A stretch of 64,000 nt of DNA from Marmoricola sp. URHB0036 (GCF_000426045.1 NZ_AUEP01000011.1:124001-188000), one strand, 5' to 3'. Shown: positions 17,196 through 25,630, counted from the stretch's first letter. The notes: generated by a model not told the origin, from the letters alone. A program made the numbers and translations.

Positions 17196-17577
17196 CCGGC
17201 GCCGCGGCGAGCACGGCGCGGCGGTCGTCGACTTCGTGCTCGTCAGTCTGGTGCTGGTGCCGCTCGTGCTCGGCCTGATCCAGGTCGGGCTGGTGCTGCA
17301 CGTCCGCAACACCTTGGCGGCCGCGGCGACCGAAGGGGCTCGCTACGGCGCGAACATCGACCGCACGCCGGCCGACGGTGCGGCACGCACCCGCTCGCAG
17401 ATCGACGACGCCATCGCGGCGCGGTTCGCCGACGACGTCTCGGCCCGCCGCGAGGTTGTGGACGGAGTGCCCACCGTCGCGGTGACCGTGCGTGCCTCGG
17501 TCCCCGCGCTCGGGCTGTGGGGTCCGGCGGTCGGCTTGTCCGTGACCGGCCACGGCGTGCAGGAGACGGCGCCGTGA
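17167..17577 (+). CDS. TadE-like minor pilin
   Basis: 136 residues. The short basic leader ends GEHG and is followed by AAVVDFVLVSLVLVPLVLGL, the TadE-type hydrophobic helix with Asp in place of the usual Glu. The helix ends in HVRNTLAAAATEGARYGA, the TadE helix end that is most conserved. The rest is an exported domain. GTG start, overlapping the pilin gene by 29 bp. Confidence 0.88.
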   Translation: MKRWPRSPADRRRGEHGAAVVDFVLVSLVLVPLVLGLIQVGLVLHVRNTLAAAATEGARYGANIDRTPADGAARTRSQIDDAIAARFADDVSARREVVDGVPTVAVTVRASVPALGLWGPAVGLSVTGHGVQETAP

Positions 17578-18014
17578 GGCGGAGACGTGACGAGTCGGGC
17601 ACCGCGATCGTGGAGTTCGTCTGGTTGGCGATCCTGCTGATCGTGCCGTTGCTCTACATCGTGCTCGCGGCGTTCGACACCCAGCGCGCGGCGTACGCCG
17701 CCTCGGCGGCCGCCCGTTCCGCTGGTCGTGCCTTCGTGACCGCCCCCGACCAGGCGACCGGCTACCAGCGCGCCCGGGAGGCGGTCCGGCTCGCCTACCG
17801 CGACCAGCGGCTCGAGACCGTGCCCGAGGTGCGGATCACCTGTCGTCCCGACCCGCGCCACTGCCTCACGCCGGGTTCCGTGGTGCGGGCCGAGGTGCAC
17901 TCCGCCGTGTCGCTGCCCCTGATGCCGGCCGCGCTCGGCTCCAACACCCCGACCATCCGGGTCGACTCCGAGCACGAGGCGCCGTACGGCACCTTCCGCG
18001 AGGCCCGCCCGTGA
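17574..18014 (+). CDS. TadE/TadF-like minor pilin
   Basis: 146 residues. Basic leader RRRRDESG, then TAIVEFVWLAILLIVPLLYI, a TadE/F-type segment with the canonical Glu, then the helix AFDTQRAAYAASAAARSAGRA. The periplasmic/extracellular part contains one Cys pair (CRPDPRHC). The GTG start overlaps the previous gene by four bases. Confidence 0.86.
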   Translation: MRRRRDESGTAIVEFVWLAILLIVPLLYIVLAAFDTQRAAYAASAAARSAGRAFVTAPDQATGYQRAREAVRLAYRDQRLETVPEVRITCRPDPRHCLTPGSVVRAEVHSAVSLPLMPAALGSNTPTIRVDSEHEAPYGTFREARP

Positions 18015-18454
18015 GCCGTCCCCGAATGCGGCAGAGCGAGAACGGCTCGGTGACGCCGCTGATCATCGGCTTCGCGGTCGTGGTGGCGATGATGGTCGGC
18101 GTGGTCGTGGATGCCTCGGCGGCCTACCTGCGCCGGCAGGGACTCAACTCGGCCGCCGACGCTGCTGCACTTGCCGCGACCGACGGGATCCAGGGCGAGG
18201 AGGTCTACACCCACGGCCTCGGCAAGCGGGCCGAGATCGACCCGGTGGCGGCCCGTCGCTACGTGGAGGACTACGTCGCGAGCAGCGGTATCCGCCGCCG
18301 CTTCCCGGGTCTCGACTACTCCGTGCAGACCACCACCAACACCGTCGTGGTGCGGATCGTCGCGCCGATGGACCTCCCGCTGCACGTGCCGGGCGTCGGC
18401 ACTGACGTGGCCGTGAGCGGTACGGCGGCCTCGGTGGTGGTCGTGTCCGACTAG
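18011..18454 (+). CDS. TadG-like pilus assembly protein (N-terminal type)
   Basis: 147 residues. After SENGSV a single membrane segment (TPLIIGFAVVVAMMVGVVVDASAAYL) leads into RRQGLNSAADAAALAATDG, the hallmark of the TadG N-terminal domain. Short version without the von Willebrand domain found in larger TadG proteins. Last gene of the Tad operon; the next gene begins 84 bp later with its own ribosome site. No prepilin peptidase or TadZ is found in the window. Confidence 0.85.
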   Translation: MSRPRMRQSENGSVTPLIIGFAVVVAMMVGVVVDASAAYLRRQGLNSAADAAALAATDGIQGEEVYTHGLGKRAEIDPVAARRYVEDYVASSGIRRRFPGLDYSVQTTTNTVVVRIVAPMDLPLHVPGVGTDVAVSGTAASVVVVSD

Positions 18455-18537
18455 ACCTCACCCAGATCGGATGAGGCGGCGCCTCGCGCGGCCGCCGATG
18501 GTGGGGGCGTCAGTTCGGCTCCAGAGAGGGGATCGAC

Positions 18538-18993
18538 GTGTCCGAGTTCGGTCGACCAAGCGGCAGCATGAGCCAACCCAACCTCGCCAACGAGTACCAG
18601 ACCCAGTCCGGGACCTCCGGCTGGACCGGTTGGGTGGTGTTCGCCGGAATCATGATGGTGATGCTCGGGGTCTTCCACGCCATCCAGGGGCTCGTGGCCC
18701 TCTTCCAGGACGACTACTTCCTGGTGGGCAAGTCGGGCCTCACCCTGCACATCGACTACACCGCGTGGGGCTGGATCCAGCTCATCTCCGGCGTCATCGT
18801 GTTCGCAGCCGGGCTGGCGGTCTTCGTCGGCCAGGTGTGGGCGCGGAGCGTCGGAGTGCTGGTCGCCATGCTGAGCGCCATCGTCAACGTCGGGTTCCTC
18901 GCGGCGTACCCGATCTGGTCCACGATCATGATCGGGCTCGACGTGCTGGTGATCTGGGCGCTGATCGTCCACGGAGGCGAGCTGCGGGAGTAG
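18538..18993 (+). CDS. Four-helix membrane protein (DUF7144-like)
   Basis: 151 residues. A ~28-residue polar N-terminus is followed by four hydrophobic segments (VVFAGIMMVMLGVFHAIQGL, AWGWIQLISGVIVFAAGLAVF, VGVLVAMLSAIVNVGFLAAY, TIMIGLDVLVIWALIV). The pattern FHAIQGL...YTAWGWIQLISG is that of a widespread actinobacterial family, function unknown. GTG start with AGAGAGGGG upstream. It is followed directly by the DUF2252 gene. Confidence 0.8.
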   Translation: MSEFGRPSGSMSQPNLANEYQTQSGTSGWTGWVVFAGIMMVMLGVFHAIQGLVALFQDDYFLVGKSGLTLHIDYTAWGWIQLISGVIVFAAGLAVFVGQVWARSVGVLVAMLSAIVNVGFLAAYPIWSTIMIGLDVLVIWALIVHGGELRE

Positions 18994-18998
18994 GGGTC

Positions 18999-20462
18999 GT
19001 GGCGAGCGGCGTGGCGAGCGAAGTCCCTCCCCTGGAGGGGCCTCAGCCGCGCGCGTGGCCGCACGTCGACGAGGGCGTGGGCAACCGCGAGGCGCAGGTA
19101 CGACGAGGCAAGGTCGCGCGCTCGATCGCCCCTCGGGTCAGTCAGGGGGCGTGGCAGCCGGGTATCGGTCGAGCCGACCCGGTGACGATCCTGATGGACC
19201 AGGCGAGCGCTCGGGTGCCCGAGCTGGTCCCGCTGCGCAACGCCCGGATGCTGGCCTCGCCGTTCGCGTTCTACCGCGGGGCGGCCGCGATCATGGCGGC
19301 CGACCTGGCGCACACGCCGCGCTCCGGGATCAGCGTCCAGCTGTGCGGCGACGCCCACCTCTCCAACATCGGGGGGTACGCCGCCCCTGACCGCGAGCTG
19401 GTCTTCGACCTCAACGACTTCGACGAGACCCTGCCCGGACCGTGGGAATGGGACGTCAAGCGACTGATGGCCAGCCTCGCCATCGCCTGTCGGGAGAGGA
19501 GCTTCGGGGATCGTGACCGGGCCGCCGTCGTGCGGTCCGCCGCGGCGGCCTACCGCGACGCGATGCGCGAGTTCGCGACCATGGGCAGCCTGGCGGTCTG
19601 GTACTCGCGGATGACAGTCACCGACGTGCGCGCGGGCTGGGGTGGCCAGCTCGACAAGAAGACGAGGCGCGCCTTCGACCGCAACGTCGAGAAGTCGATG
19701 ACGAAGGACAGCGCGCGGGCCGCGGCCAAGCTGACCCGGGACGAGGGCGGTTCGCCCCGGATCGCGAGCGACCCACCGCTGGTGGTGCCGATCGCCGAGC
19801 TGCTGGGTCCCCACGACGCCCATGCCTTCGAGGAGATCGTCGAGCAGACGCTGCGCAGCTATCGCGCCAGCCTGTCGGCCGGGAGACGCAGCCTGCTGGA
19901 GCGCTATCGCTTCGTCGACGCCGCCCGCAAGGTCGTGGGCGTCGGCAGCGTCGGCACCCGGGCCTGGGTGGTGCTCATGCTCGGCATCGTCGACGACGAG
20001 CCGCTGATGCTCCAGCTCAAGGAGGCGAGCCCCTCGGTGCTCTCGGGGTACGCCGGCCGGAGTCGCTACGAGAACCAGGGGCAGCGGGTCGTGGTCGGCC
20101 AGCAGCTGCTCCAGGCGGCGTCCGACATCTTCCTGGGCTGGACCCGGATCGCCGGTGTCGACGGTGTGGCCCGTGACTTCTACATCCGGCAGCTCTGGGA
20201 CTGGAAGCTGTCGATCGACGTGAGCCGGCAGAGCCCGTCCACGATGCGCATCTACGCCCAGGTGTGCGGGTGGATCCTGGCGCGTGCGCACGCCCGGTCG
20301 GGGGACCGGGTGGCCATCGCGTCGTACCTGGGCCGGGGTGATGTCTTCGACGTGGCCATGGCCGACTTCGCCGAGGCCTATGCCGACCAGAACGAGCGCG
20401 ACTTCAACCGCTTCGTCAACGGTGCCCGGGAGCACCGCTTCGAGGTCAGCCCGGAGGTCTGA
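18999..20462 (+). CDS. DUF2252 family protein (kinase-like fold)
   Basis: About 487 residues. Family signatures include MASPFAFYRGAA-type (here LASPFAFYRGAAAIMAADLA), CGDAHLSNIGGY and FDLNDFDET, which resemble the active site of aminoglycoside-phosphotransferase-like proteins, and a late QLWDWKLSIDV. Biochemical role unknown. The start is uncertain: GTG at 18999 is the first in frame after the preceding gene, with another GTG at 19011. Confidence 0.88.
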   Translation: MASGVASEVPPLEGPQPRAWPHVDEGVGNREAQVRRGKVARSIAPRVSQGAWQPGIGRADPVTILMDQASARVPELVPLRNARMLASPFAFYRGAAAIMAADLAHTPRSGISVQLCGDAHLSNIGGYAAPDRELVFDLNDFDETLPGPWEWDVKRLMASLAIACRERSFGDRDRAAVVRSAAAAYRDAMREFATMGSLAVWYSRMTVTDVRAGWGGQLDKKTRRAFDRNVEKSMTKDSARAAAKLTRDEGGSPRIASDPPLVVPIAELLGPHDAHAFEEIVEQTLRSYRASLSAGRRSLLERYRFVDAARKVVGVGSVGTRAWVVLMLGIVDDEPLMLQLKEASPSVLSGYAGRSRYENQGQRVVVGQQLLQAASDIFLGWTRIAGVDGVARDFYIRQLWDWKLSIDVSRQSPSTMRIYAQVCGWILARAHARSGDRVAIASYLGRGDVFDVAMADFAEAYADQNERDFNRFVNGAREHRFEVSPEV

Positions 20463-20475
20463 CCCGGGGACGGGC

Positions 20476-21963
20476 TCAGATGCTGATGCGGCCGGTCCAG
20501 AGTCCGACCACCCCGGCGACGCCGCCCGCGACGATGATGACCAGCAGGCCGATCTCTGTGGGGCTGAACAGCCGTTTGCCGTGCTCGCTGCGGGCCTTGA
20601 CGTAGAGCAGCGCCGCTGGGGCGAGCAGCACGGTGGCGAGCAGCAGGAACTTCATGCCGGCGGCGTCGAACAGGAAGAGCGTGTAGGCGGTCGCGGCCCC
20701 GGCGACGATCGTCTCCTTGCGCCGCGCCCCGGCCGGGACACCCTCGTAGGTCTCGCCGGTCAGGCCGAGCTTGAGGGCGTAGGCGGCGGCCAGGAAGTAC
20801 GGCAGCAGCGCCAGGCTCGTGGACAGGTCCAGCATGAAGTTGAGCGCGTCGTCGACGAACATCGTGAGCGCGAGCAGTGCCTGTACGCCCAGCGAGGTGA
20901 TCACCAGGGCGGTGATCGGGGTGCCGTGCTCGTTCTCCTGGCCGAGGAAGGACGGCATGTCGTCGGCCCGCGCCGGGATGTACATGACCTCGGCCGCCAT
21001 CAGCGTCCACGCCAGATAGGCGCCGAGCACGGAGACGATGACCGCGACGCTGATGAACACCTCGCCCCAGTCGCCGACCACGGACTGGAAGACCCCGACC
21101 ATCGAGGGCTGCCGTGTCTTGGCCAGCTCGGGCTGCGGCACCACCGAGTAGCTGGAGAGGGTGACCAGCGCGAAGATCGAGAGCACGCTCAGGAAGCCGA
21201 GCACGGTGGCCTTGCCGACGTCCTCGCGCTTCTTGGCGTAGCGGGAGTAGACGCTGGCGCCCTCGATGCCGATGAACACGAAGGTGGTGATCAGCATCGT
21301 GTTGCGGACCTGCTCGTTGAGGTCGCCGAGCTCGCCGTACGACGACGCCGTCCAGTTGTCGGCGAACACCCCAGCATCGAAGGACACGAACAGCACCACG
21401 ATGAACACCAGGATCGGCAGGATCTTGAAGATCGTGACGATGCGGTTGATGACGGCAGCGTCTCGTACGCCGCGCGCGATCAGGGTGTGGAACAGCCAGA
21501 CGCCGACCGTCGAGACCGCCACCGCGAGGAAGGTGGCGCCGTCGCCGAAGCTGTCGAAGAAGGCGCCAAGGGTGGCGCCGATGAACACCCAGTAGAAGGT
21601 GTTGCCGGCCACCGTGCTGGCCCAGAAGCCGATCGCGGAGTTGAAGCCGGCGTAGTCGCCGAACCCGGCCTTGGCGTAGATGAAGACACCGGAGTCGAGC
21701 TCGGGCTTGCGGATGGCGAGGTTCTGGAACACGAAGGCGAGCATCAGCATCCCGGTGCCGGCCACGGCCCAGGCGATCAGCGAGCCGAGGATCCCGGTGG
21801 CGACCCCGAACCGGGCCGGGAGCGAGAACACACCGGCCCCCACCATGCTGCCGACCACCATGGCGGTCAGGGTGGGCACGGACATCTTCGCGACGATGCC
21901 GGGCGCCGACTCGGCGGCCTGGACGGCCGGGACGGCGCTCGTAGGAGTGCTCGGCGTAGTCAT
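20476..21963 (-). CDS. Basic amino acid/polyamine antiporter, APC family (ArcD-like)
   Basis: 495 residues with 12 or 13 hydrophobic segments. The first carries the APC binding motif GSMVGAGVFSLPARFG, followed by the family pattern in ...FIGIEGASVYSRYAKKREDVGKAT and ...YIPARADDMPSFLGQENEHGTP, typical of arginine/ornithine antiporters. It should exchange basic amino acids across the inner membrane, but no arginine deiminase genes are nearby. ATG at 21963 chosen; a GTG nine bases upstream is possible. Confidence 0.88.
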   Translation of the reverse strand: MTTPSTPTSAVPAVQAAESAPGIVAKMSVPTLTAMVVGSMVGAGVFSLPARFGVATGILGSLIAWAVAGTGMLMLAFVFQNLAIRKPELDSGVFIYAKAGFGDYAGFNSAIGFWASTVAGNTFYWVFIGATLGAFFDSFGDGATFLAVAVSTVGVWLFHTLIARGVRDAAVINRIVTIFKILPILVFIVVLFVSFDAGVFADNWTASSYGELGDLNEQVRNTMLITTFVFIGIEGASVYSRYAKKREDVGKATVLGFLSVLSIFALVTLSSYSVVPQPELAKTRQPSMVGVFQSVVGDWGEVFISVAVIVSVLGAYLAWTLMAAEVMYIPARADDMPSFLGQENEHGTPITALVITSLGVQALLALTMFVDDALNFMLDLSTSLALLPYFLAAAYALKLGLTGETYEGVPAGARRKETIVAGAATAYTLFLFDAAGMKFLLLATVLLAPAALLYVKARSEHGKRLFSPTEIGLLVIIVAGGVAGVVGLWTGRISI

Positions 21964-22039
21964 CGTGCCCACGACCGTAGGGTCAGGGCTCGCCGGGCTC
22001 CTTCACCCGAATGGGGTGGTCGGGTTCGGGCAACACTGT

Positions 22040-22055
22040 TCGAACACCTGTGCGA
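22040..22055. promoter_or_regulatory. LexA-like SOS box
   Basis: TCGAACACCTGTGCGA matches the actinobacterial LexA palindrome TCGAAC-N4-GTTCGA at 11 of the 12 fixed positions, with one change in the right arm. It ends 10 bases before the ATG of the small gene at 22066, a position suited to repression, and is 77 bp from the start of the divergent antiporter gene. Confidence 0.6.
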
Positions 22056-22065
22056 CCATCGATCC

Positions 22066-22338
22066 ATGCGCGGTGGCTACGGGACGGGGGAGCACGGCAC
22101 TCTCGCCGAGCGGGTCGCCGGCACGACAACCCACCAGCGGCGTCCACCGACACCGCCCAGCCCCGCCCGGCACTGCTTCGTCGACAGCGAGCCGAGCCTG
22201 CTCGTCGAGTGGCGTCGGGGCAACCGTGGCTGGGAGGGTCGCGTGCTCACCCTGCTCTGGGTCGACGCCGTGGGCTGGGTGACCATGGAGCGCTGGCTCC
22301 CGGCCACCGAGATCACCCCGCGTCCGTTCCCGGTGTAG
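22066..22338 (+). CDS. Small conserved-looking protein behind a LexA-like box
   Basis: 90 residues, not assigned to a family. The first 35 residues are polar and Pro-rich. The second half is compact: HCFVDSEPSLLVEWRRGNRGWEGRV, then VDAVGWVTMERWLPATEIT, with four Trp residues, suggesting a small beta-rich domain. There is no signal or membrane segment. The LexA-like site immediately upstream suggests DNA-damage control. Short partners of this kind are known near mutagenic polymerase genes in actinobacteria, but none is here. The 3' end overlaps the convergent PIG-L gene by 26 bp. Confidence 0.65.
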   Translation: MRGGYGTGEHGTLAERVAGTTTHQRRPPTPPSPARHCFVDSEPSLLVEWRRGNRGWEGRVLTLLWVDAVGWVTMERWLPATEITPRPFPV

Positions 22339-23047
22339 CGGCGACGAAGAACTCCGTCGCCCACCAGCGGCGGAACAGCTCGGTGCCGAGCATCTCCTCG
22401 AGGACTGCCGTTTGGGACGCGTGCGCCCGCAGCACCTGGTACTTGAGGTCGAGCAGGCCCTCGTCGCAGTGCAGCTCGAGGGCCAGCTCGGAAGCCTGCG
22501 TCACCGGCGCCACCTCCTCGTCGATCAGGATGCCGAGCTGCCGGTGGAGGTCTTCCCACTCGGCCTGGAACTCGGGGGTCGTCGTCGCGTACCAGAGGGC
22601 GCCCGAGCGGCCGGTGCGGCGCCAGGCCTCGGTGACCCAGGCCGAGACGGTCTGGTGGTCAGGGTGGCCGGTCATGCCGTCGGGCCCGAAGGTGACGATG
22701 ACGGCGGGGCGGGTGCGCTCGATCAGCGCGACGACCTGGGCGACCCCGGCCTCGAACGGTACGTCGGTCAGGGAGCCGTCGGCGTGGCCGAGCCACTGGT
22801 GGTCGTCGACGCCGATGAGCCCGAGGCTCTCGAGGAGCTCCTGCGCCCGGATCCCGGCCAGCTTCTCCGGTGGCCAGGTGTCGGGGTCGGGGGTGCCGTG
22901 CTCGCCACGGGTGGCGGTCGCGACGGCGACCCGGCCGCTGGCCCGGCGTACGGACGCCATCAGGGCGGACGACAGGTAGGCCTCGTCGTCGGGGTGGGCC
23001 CAGACGCCGAGCAGCGAGTCGATGTCGGTGATCGTCGTGGTCTCCAT
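22313..23047 (-). CDS. PIG-L family (LmbE-like) deacetylase
   Basis: 244-residue zinc-dependent N-acetylglucosaminyl-type deacetylase. The metal motif AHPDDE is at ~16-21, and the distal GHPDHQ supplies the third His. In actinobacteria this family includes MshB and Mca of mycothiol metabolism and many deacetylases of unknown substrate; size and motifs do not separate them. ATG at 23047 has GGAG at good spacing, and a GTG 15 bases upstream is less likely. It is divergent from the MaoC gene across an unusual repeat-rich promoter. Confidence 0.88.
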   Translation of the reverse strand: METTTITDIDSLLGVWAHPDDEAYLSSALMASVRRASGRVAVATATRGEHGTPDPDTWPPEKLAGIRAQELLESLGLIGVDDHQWLGHADGSLTDVPFEAGVAQVVALIERTRPAVIVTFGPDGMTGHPDHQTVSAWVTEAWRRTGRSGALWYATTTPEFQAEWEDLHRQLGILIDEEVAPVTQASELALELHCDEGLLDLKYQVLRAHASQTAVLEEMLGTELFRRWWATEFFVAATPGTDAG

Positions 23048-23084
23048 CAGGTGCTCCGTCACGATTCTCACCCCACCCCGACCG

Positions 23085-23102
23085 GCTTCCCCAGTCCTTC
23101 CC
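23085..23102 (-). promoter_or_regulatory. SARP-type heptamer direct repeats before PIG-L gene
   Basis: Read on the minus strand, GGGAAGG (23102-23096) and GGGAAGC (23091-23085) start 11 bp apart, and a further GGGAACG starts 10 bp earlier (23112). A TGGGGT at 23075-23070 is 9 bp after the last repeat, the same spacing as at the two sister promoters. The -10 itself is poor. Confidence 0.5.
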
Positions 23103-23123
23103 ACCCGTTCCCCCGACCGAGGG

Positions 23124-23141
23124 AGGAAGGTCGTGGGAAGC
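23124..23141 (+). promoter_or_regulatory. SARP-type heptamer direct repeats before MaoC gene
   Basis: AGGAAGG (23124-23130) and GGGAAGC (23135-23141) start 11 bp apart, one helical turn, the spacing SARP regulators require. A possible -10 CAGACT at 23151-23156 follows after 9 bp, and the MaoC start is 8 bp beyond it. Together with the minus-strand set it forms an imperfect 69-bp palindrome (23079-23147) with perfect 13-bp outer arms. Confidence 0.55.
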
Positions 23142-23164
23142 CGGTCGCGGCAGACTCCGGGAGC

Positions 23165-23596
23165 ATGAGCACACATGTGGGCGCGGTTGCGCGCCGTACC
23201 AGGAAGATCACCCAGCGCGACATCGAGCTGTTCACCGAGATCAGCGGTGACCGCAACCCGATCCACTACGACGAGGACCTGGCCGCGCAGTCACGCTTCG
23301 GCAAGGTCGTCGTCCAGGGCGGGGTCACCTCGGGCCTGCTAAACGCCGTGGTGGCCGAGGAGCTCCCCGGACCCGGCAGCGTCTTCCTCGAGGTCTCGTG
23401 GAAGTTCCGGGCGCCGGTCAGCCCGGGCGAGGAGATCACTGCCGAAGTGACGGCCACCAGCGTCCGCGAGGACAAGCCGATCACCACCCTCGACTGCAGG
23501 ATCACCAACCAGGACGGCGTCGTGGTGCTGGACGGGACCGCGGTGGTCTGGCGTGACCCGGTGGTGGCCGAATCCGTCGAATCGGACCCTTCCTGA
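23165..23596 (+). CDS. MaoC-like (R)-specific enoyl-CoA hydratase
   Basis: 143 residues, single hot-dog domain. The catalytic pattern is visible: FTEISGDRNPIHYDEDLAAQSRFG contains the Asp/His hydratase pair, and VVQGGVTSGLLNAVVAEELPGPG is the next conserved helix. It would hydrate a trans-2-enoyl-CoA or act on a similar thioester. Short spacing to a predicted -10 suggests a very short or absent leader. It may belong to the SARP-controlled group with PIG-L and OsmC. Confidence 0.88.
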   Translation: MSTHVGAVARRTRKITQRDIELFTEISGDRNPIHYDEDLAAQSRFGKVVVQGGVTSGLLNAVVAEELPGPGSVFLEVSWKFRAPVSPGEEITAEVTATSVREDKPITTLDCRITNQDGVVVLDGTAVVWRDPVVAESVESDPS

Positions 23597-23599
23597 CCG

Positions 23600-23628
23600 C
23601 GGAATCCGCAGGGAAGGCCGCGGGAAGG
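23600..23628 (+). promoter_or_regulatory. SARP-type heptamer direct repeats before OsmC gene
   Basis: CGGAATC (23600), GGGAAGG (23611) and GGGAAGG (23622) are phased by exactly 11 bp. The last ends 9 bp before TAGCGT (23638-23643), a good actinobacterial -10. The layout, repeats in place of a -35 and one turn apart, is that of SARP-activated promoters. Confidence 0.6.
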
Positions 23629-23697
23629 CTCGGTTTCTAGCGTCCTCCGTGACACATCAACAGGTCGGAGCATCCGGCCGTCACAGGAGGAACACCC

Positions 23698-24270
23698 ATG
23701 AGCGTCACCACCGAGAACCCCAGCATCAACGGCGTCGACGTCGCCACCCTGTTCGCGACCCTCGACGCGGTCAAGGGCCAGCACGAGATCGCGAAGTTCC
23801 AGTTCCGCGCCACCACCCAGTGGGTCAGCGGGACGCACAGCCGGTCGACGTACTCCGGCTTTTTCGGCGCGATGCAGGAGATGCAGCACGCCACCGAGAC
23901 CGAGGTCGTCTCCGACCACCCGGCCGTGCTCGTCGGGACCGACATCGGCCCGACCCCGGTCGAGTACCTGCTGCACGCGATCTCCGCCTGCCTCACCTCG
24001 GGCATCGCGAACATCGCGTCGGCGCGAGGCGTCAAGCTGAACAGCGTCTCCTCGACCGTCGAGGGCGACATCAACCTGCTCGGCATCCTCGGGCTGGGCG
24101 ACAGCTCGGTGCGCAACGGCTACGAGCAGATCAAGGTCACCTTCCACATCGACGCCGACGCGGACGACGAGACGGTGCGTGGCCTGGTCGAGCAGTCGCG
24201 CAAGCGCTCTGCCGTGTACGACGCCCTCACCAACCCCACGTCGGTCGTCATCGACGTGGTCACGTCCTGA
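23698..24270 (+). CDS. OsmC family protein
   Basis: 190 residues. The OsmC/Ohr fold is recognised by VGTDIGPTPVEYLLHAISACLTSGIANIA, containing one Cys (in SACLTSG), and the late VRGLVEQSRKRSAVYDALTNPTSV segment, which carries no Cys. Ohr-type peroxidases need two Cys, so this one has lost the second and belongs to the wider OsmC group of uncertain activity. Ribosome site AGGAGG is 9 bp upstream. First gene of a run with two flavoproteins and the SARP regulator. Confidence 0.88.
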   Translation: MSVTTENPSINGVDVATLFATLDAVKGQHEIAKFQFRATTQWVSGTHSRSTYSGFFGAMQEMQHATETEVVSDHPAVLVGTDIGPTPVEYLLHAISACLTSGIANIASARGVKLNSVSSTVEGDINLLGILGLGDSSVRNGYEQIKVTFHIDADADDETVRGLVEQSRKRSAVYDALTNPTSVVIDVVTS

Positions 24271-24303
24271 ACCCTCCCCATCGGATCGAACAGGACGACT
24301 CCC

Positions 24304-25569
24304 ATGACCACCGTCGACACCGTCGTCATCGGCGCGGGCCACGCCGGCCTGGCCGTCAGCAGGCTGCTCAGCGCCGCCGGCCGCGACCACGTCGTCCTCG
24401 ACCGGGGACGCGTGGGCGAGCGCTGGCGCACCGAACGCTGGGACTCCCTCCACCTGCTGACGCCGAGCTGGATGACGCGGCTGCCGGGCTGGAGCTACGA
24501 GGGGCCTGACCCCGACGGGTACCTCTCGGCCGGCGCGTTCGTCGACCACCTCGAGGCGTACGCCGCCTCGTTCGGCGCCCCCGTCGAGGGCGGTACGACG
24601 GTGGAGCAGGTCCGCGTCTCGGGTGGCGGCGGCAGCAGGTACGCCGTCGCGACGGACCGTGGGACCTGGCAGGCGGACAACGTCGTCATCGCGACCGGAC
24701 CCCACGGGATCCCCCGGATCCCCGCTGGTCTGGCTCGCGACGACGTGTTCACCTCCAGCGAGTACCGCAACCCCGGCCAGCTCCCCGACGGCGGCGTGCT
24801 CGTCGTCGGGGCCTCGTCCTCAGGCGTGCAGATCGCCGACGAGCTCACCCGCGCCGGACGCAAGGTCGTGCTCGCCGTCGGTCGGCACACCCGGATGCCG
24901 CGCCGATATCGCGGCGTGGACATCTTCTGGTGGCTGGAGACCACCGGACGGCTGGCCCGCAACATCGACGACATGCGCGACCCCGTCGCCGCCCGGCAGG
25001 AGCCCTCGCTCCAGCTGATGGGAGGCGCCTGCACACAGCGGTCGGCGCCCGACATCGACCTCGGGCTGCTCCAGGCGCGCGGAGTGCGGCTGGCCGGACG
25101 CCTCACGAGGGTGTCGGGTCGGATGGCCGAGTTCGGCGACGACCTCGTCGACAACGTGGCCGACGCCGATCAGGCGATGCACCGCTTGCTGGGGCGGGTC
25201 GACGCCTTCGTCGAGCGCTCCGGGCTCACCCGCGAGGTGTGGCCCGGGGTCTGGCCGACTCCTGTGCGCATCGATCCACAGCCGAGGCGGCTCGACCTGC
25301 GGGCCGAGGGCATCGGCTCCGTCGTCGTCGCCGCCGGCTTCCGGCCGCACCACCCCTGGCTGCGGCTGCCCGTCACGGGACCGGACGGCAGCATCCGCCA
25401 GCACCGCGGCGTCACCGCTGCCCCGGGCGTCTACACCGTGGGCCAGCGCTTCCAGCACCGACGCGACTCCCACCTGATCGACGGCGCCCGGCACGACGCA
25501 CGCGACGTCGTCCGGCACCTGCTCGGCGAAGGGGCTGACTGCCGGTCGATCGAGGAGTCCCTGACATGA
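24304..25569 (+). CDS. Flavin-containing monooxygenase-like protein
   Basis: 421 residues. The FAD loop is GAGHAGLAVSRLL (12-24), an NADPH loop VVGASSSGVQIADEL lies at ~168-182, and the intervening VIATGPHGIPRIPAG is typical of class B monooxygenases that oxidise ketones, amines or sulfides. The strict FMO fingerprint (FxGxxxHxxxY/F) is only partly visible around FTSSEYRNP. Substrate unknown. It follows osmC by 33 bp. Confidence 0.87.
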   Translation: MTTVDTVVIGAGHAGLAVSRLLSAAGRDHVVLDRGRVGERWRTERWDSLHLLTPSWMTRLPGWSYEGPDPDGYLSAGAFVDHLEAYAASFGAPVEGGTTVEQVRVSGGGGSRYAVATDRGTWQADNVVIATGPHGIPRIPAGLARDDVFTSSEYRNPGQLPDGGVLVVGASSSGVQIADELTRAGRKVVLAVGRHTRMPRRYRGVDIFWWLETTGRLARNIDDMRDPVAARQEPSLQLMGGACTQRSAPDIDLGLLQARGVRLAGRLTRVSGRMAEFGDDLVDNVADADQAMHRLLGRVDAFVERSGLTREVWPGVWPTPVRIDPQPRRLDLRAEGIGSVVVAAGFRPHHPWLRLPVTGPDGSIRQHRGVTAAPGVYTVGQRFQHRRDSHLIDGARHDARDVVRHLLGEGADCRSIEESLT

Positions 25570-25630
25570 GTTCACCCCACGCTGTTCTCCCCCGCTTCGC
25601 TCCCCCGAACAACACCGCGGGGACCCCGAA

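Noticed and set aside
18756-20435. Minus-strand frame of 559 codons
   Set aside because: Antisense of the DUF2252 gene.
20284-22065. Long upstream extension of the small gene at 22066
   Set aside because: It reads antisense through the antiporter; only the last 90 codons after the LexA-like box look like a real protein.
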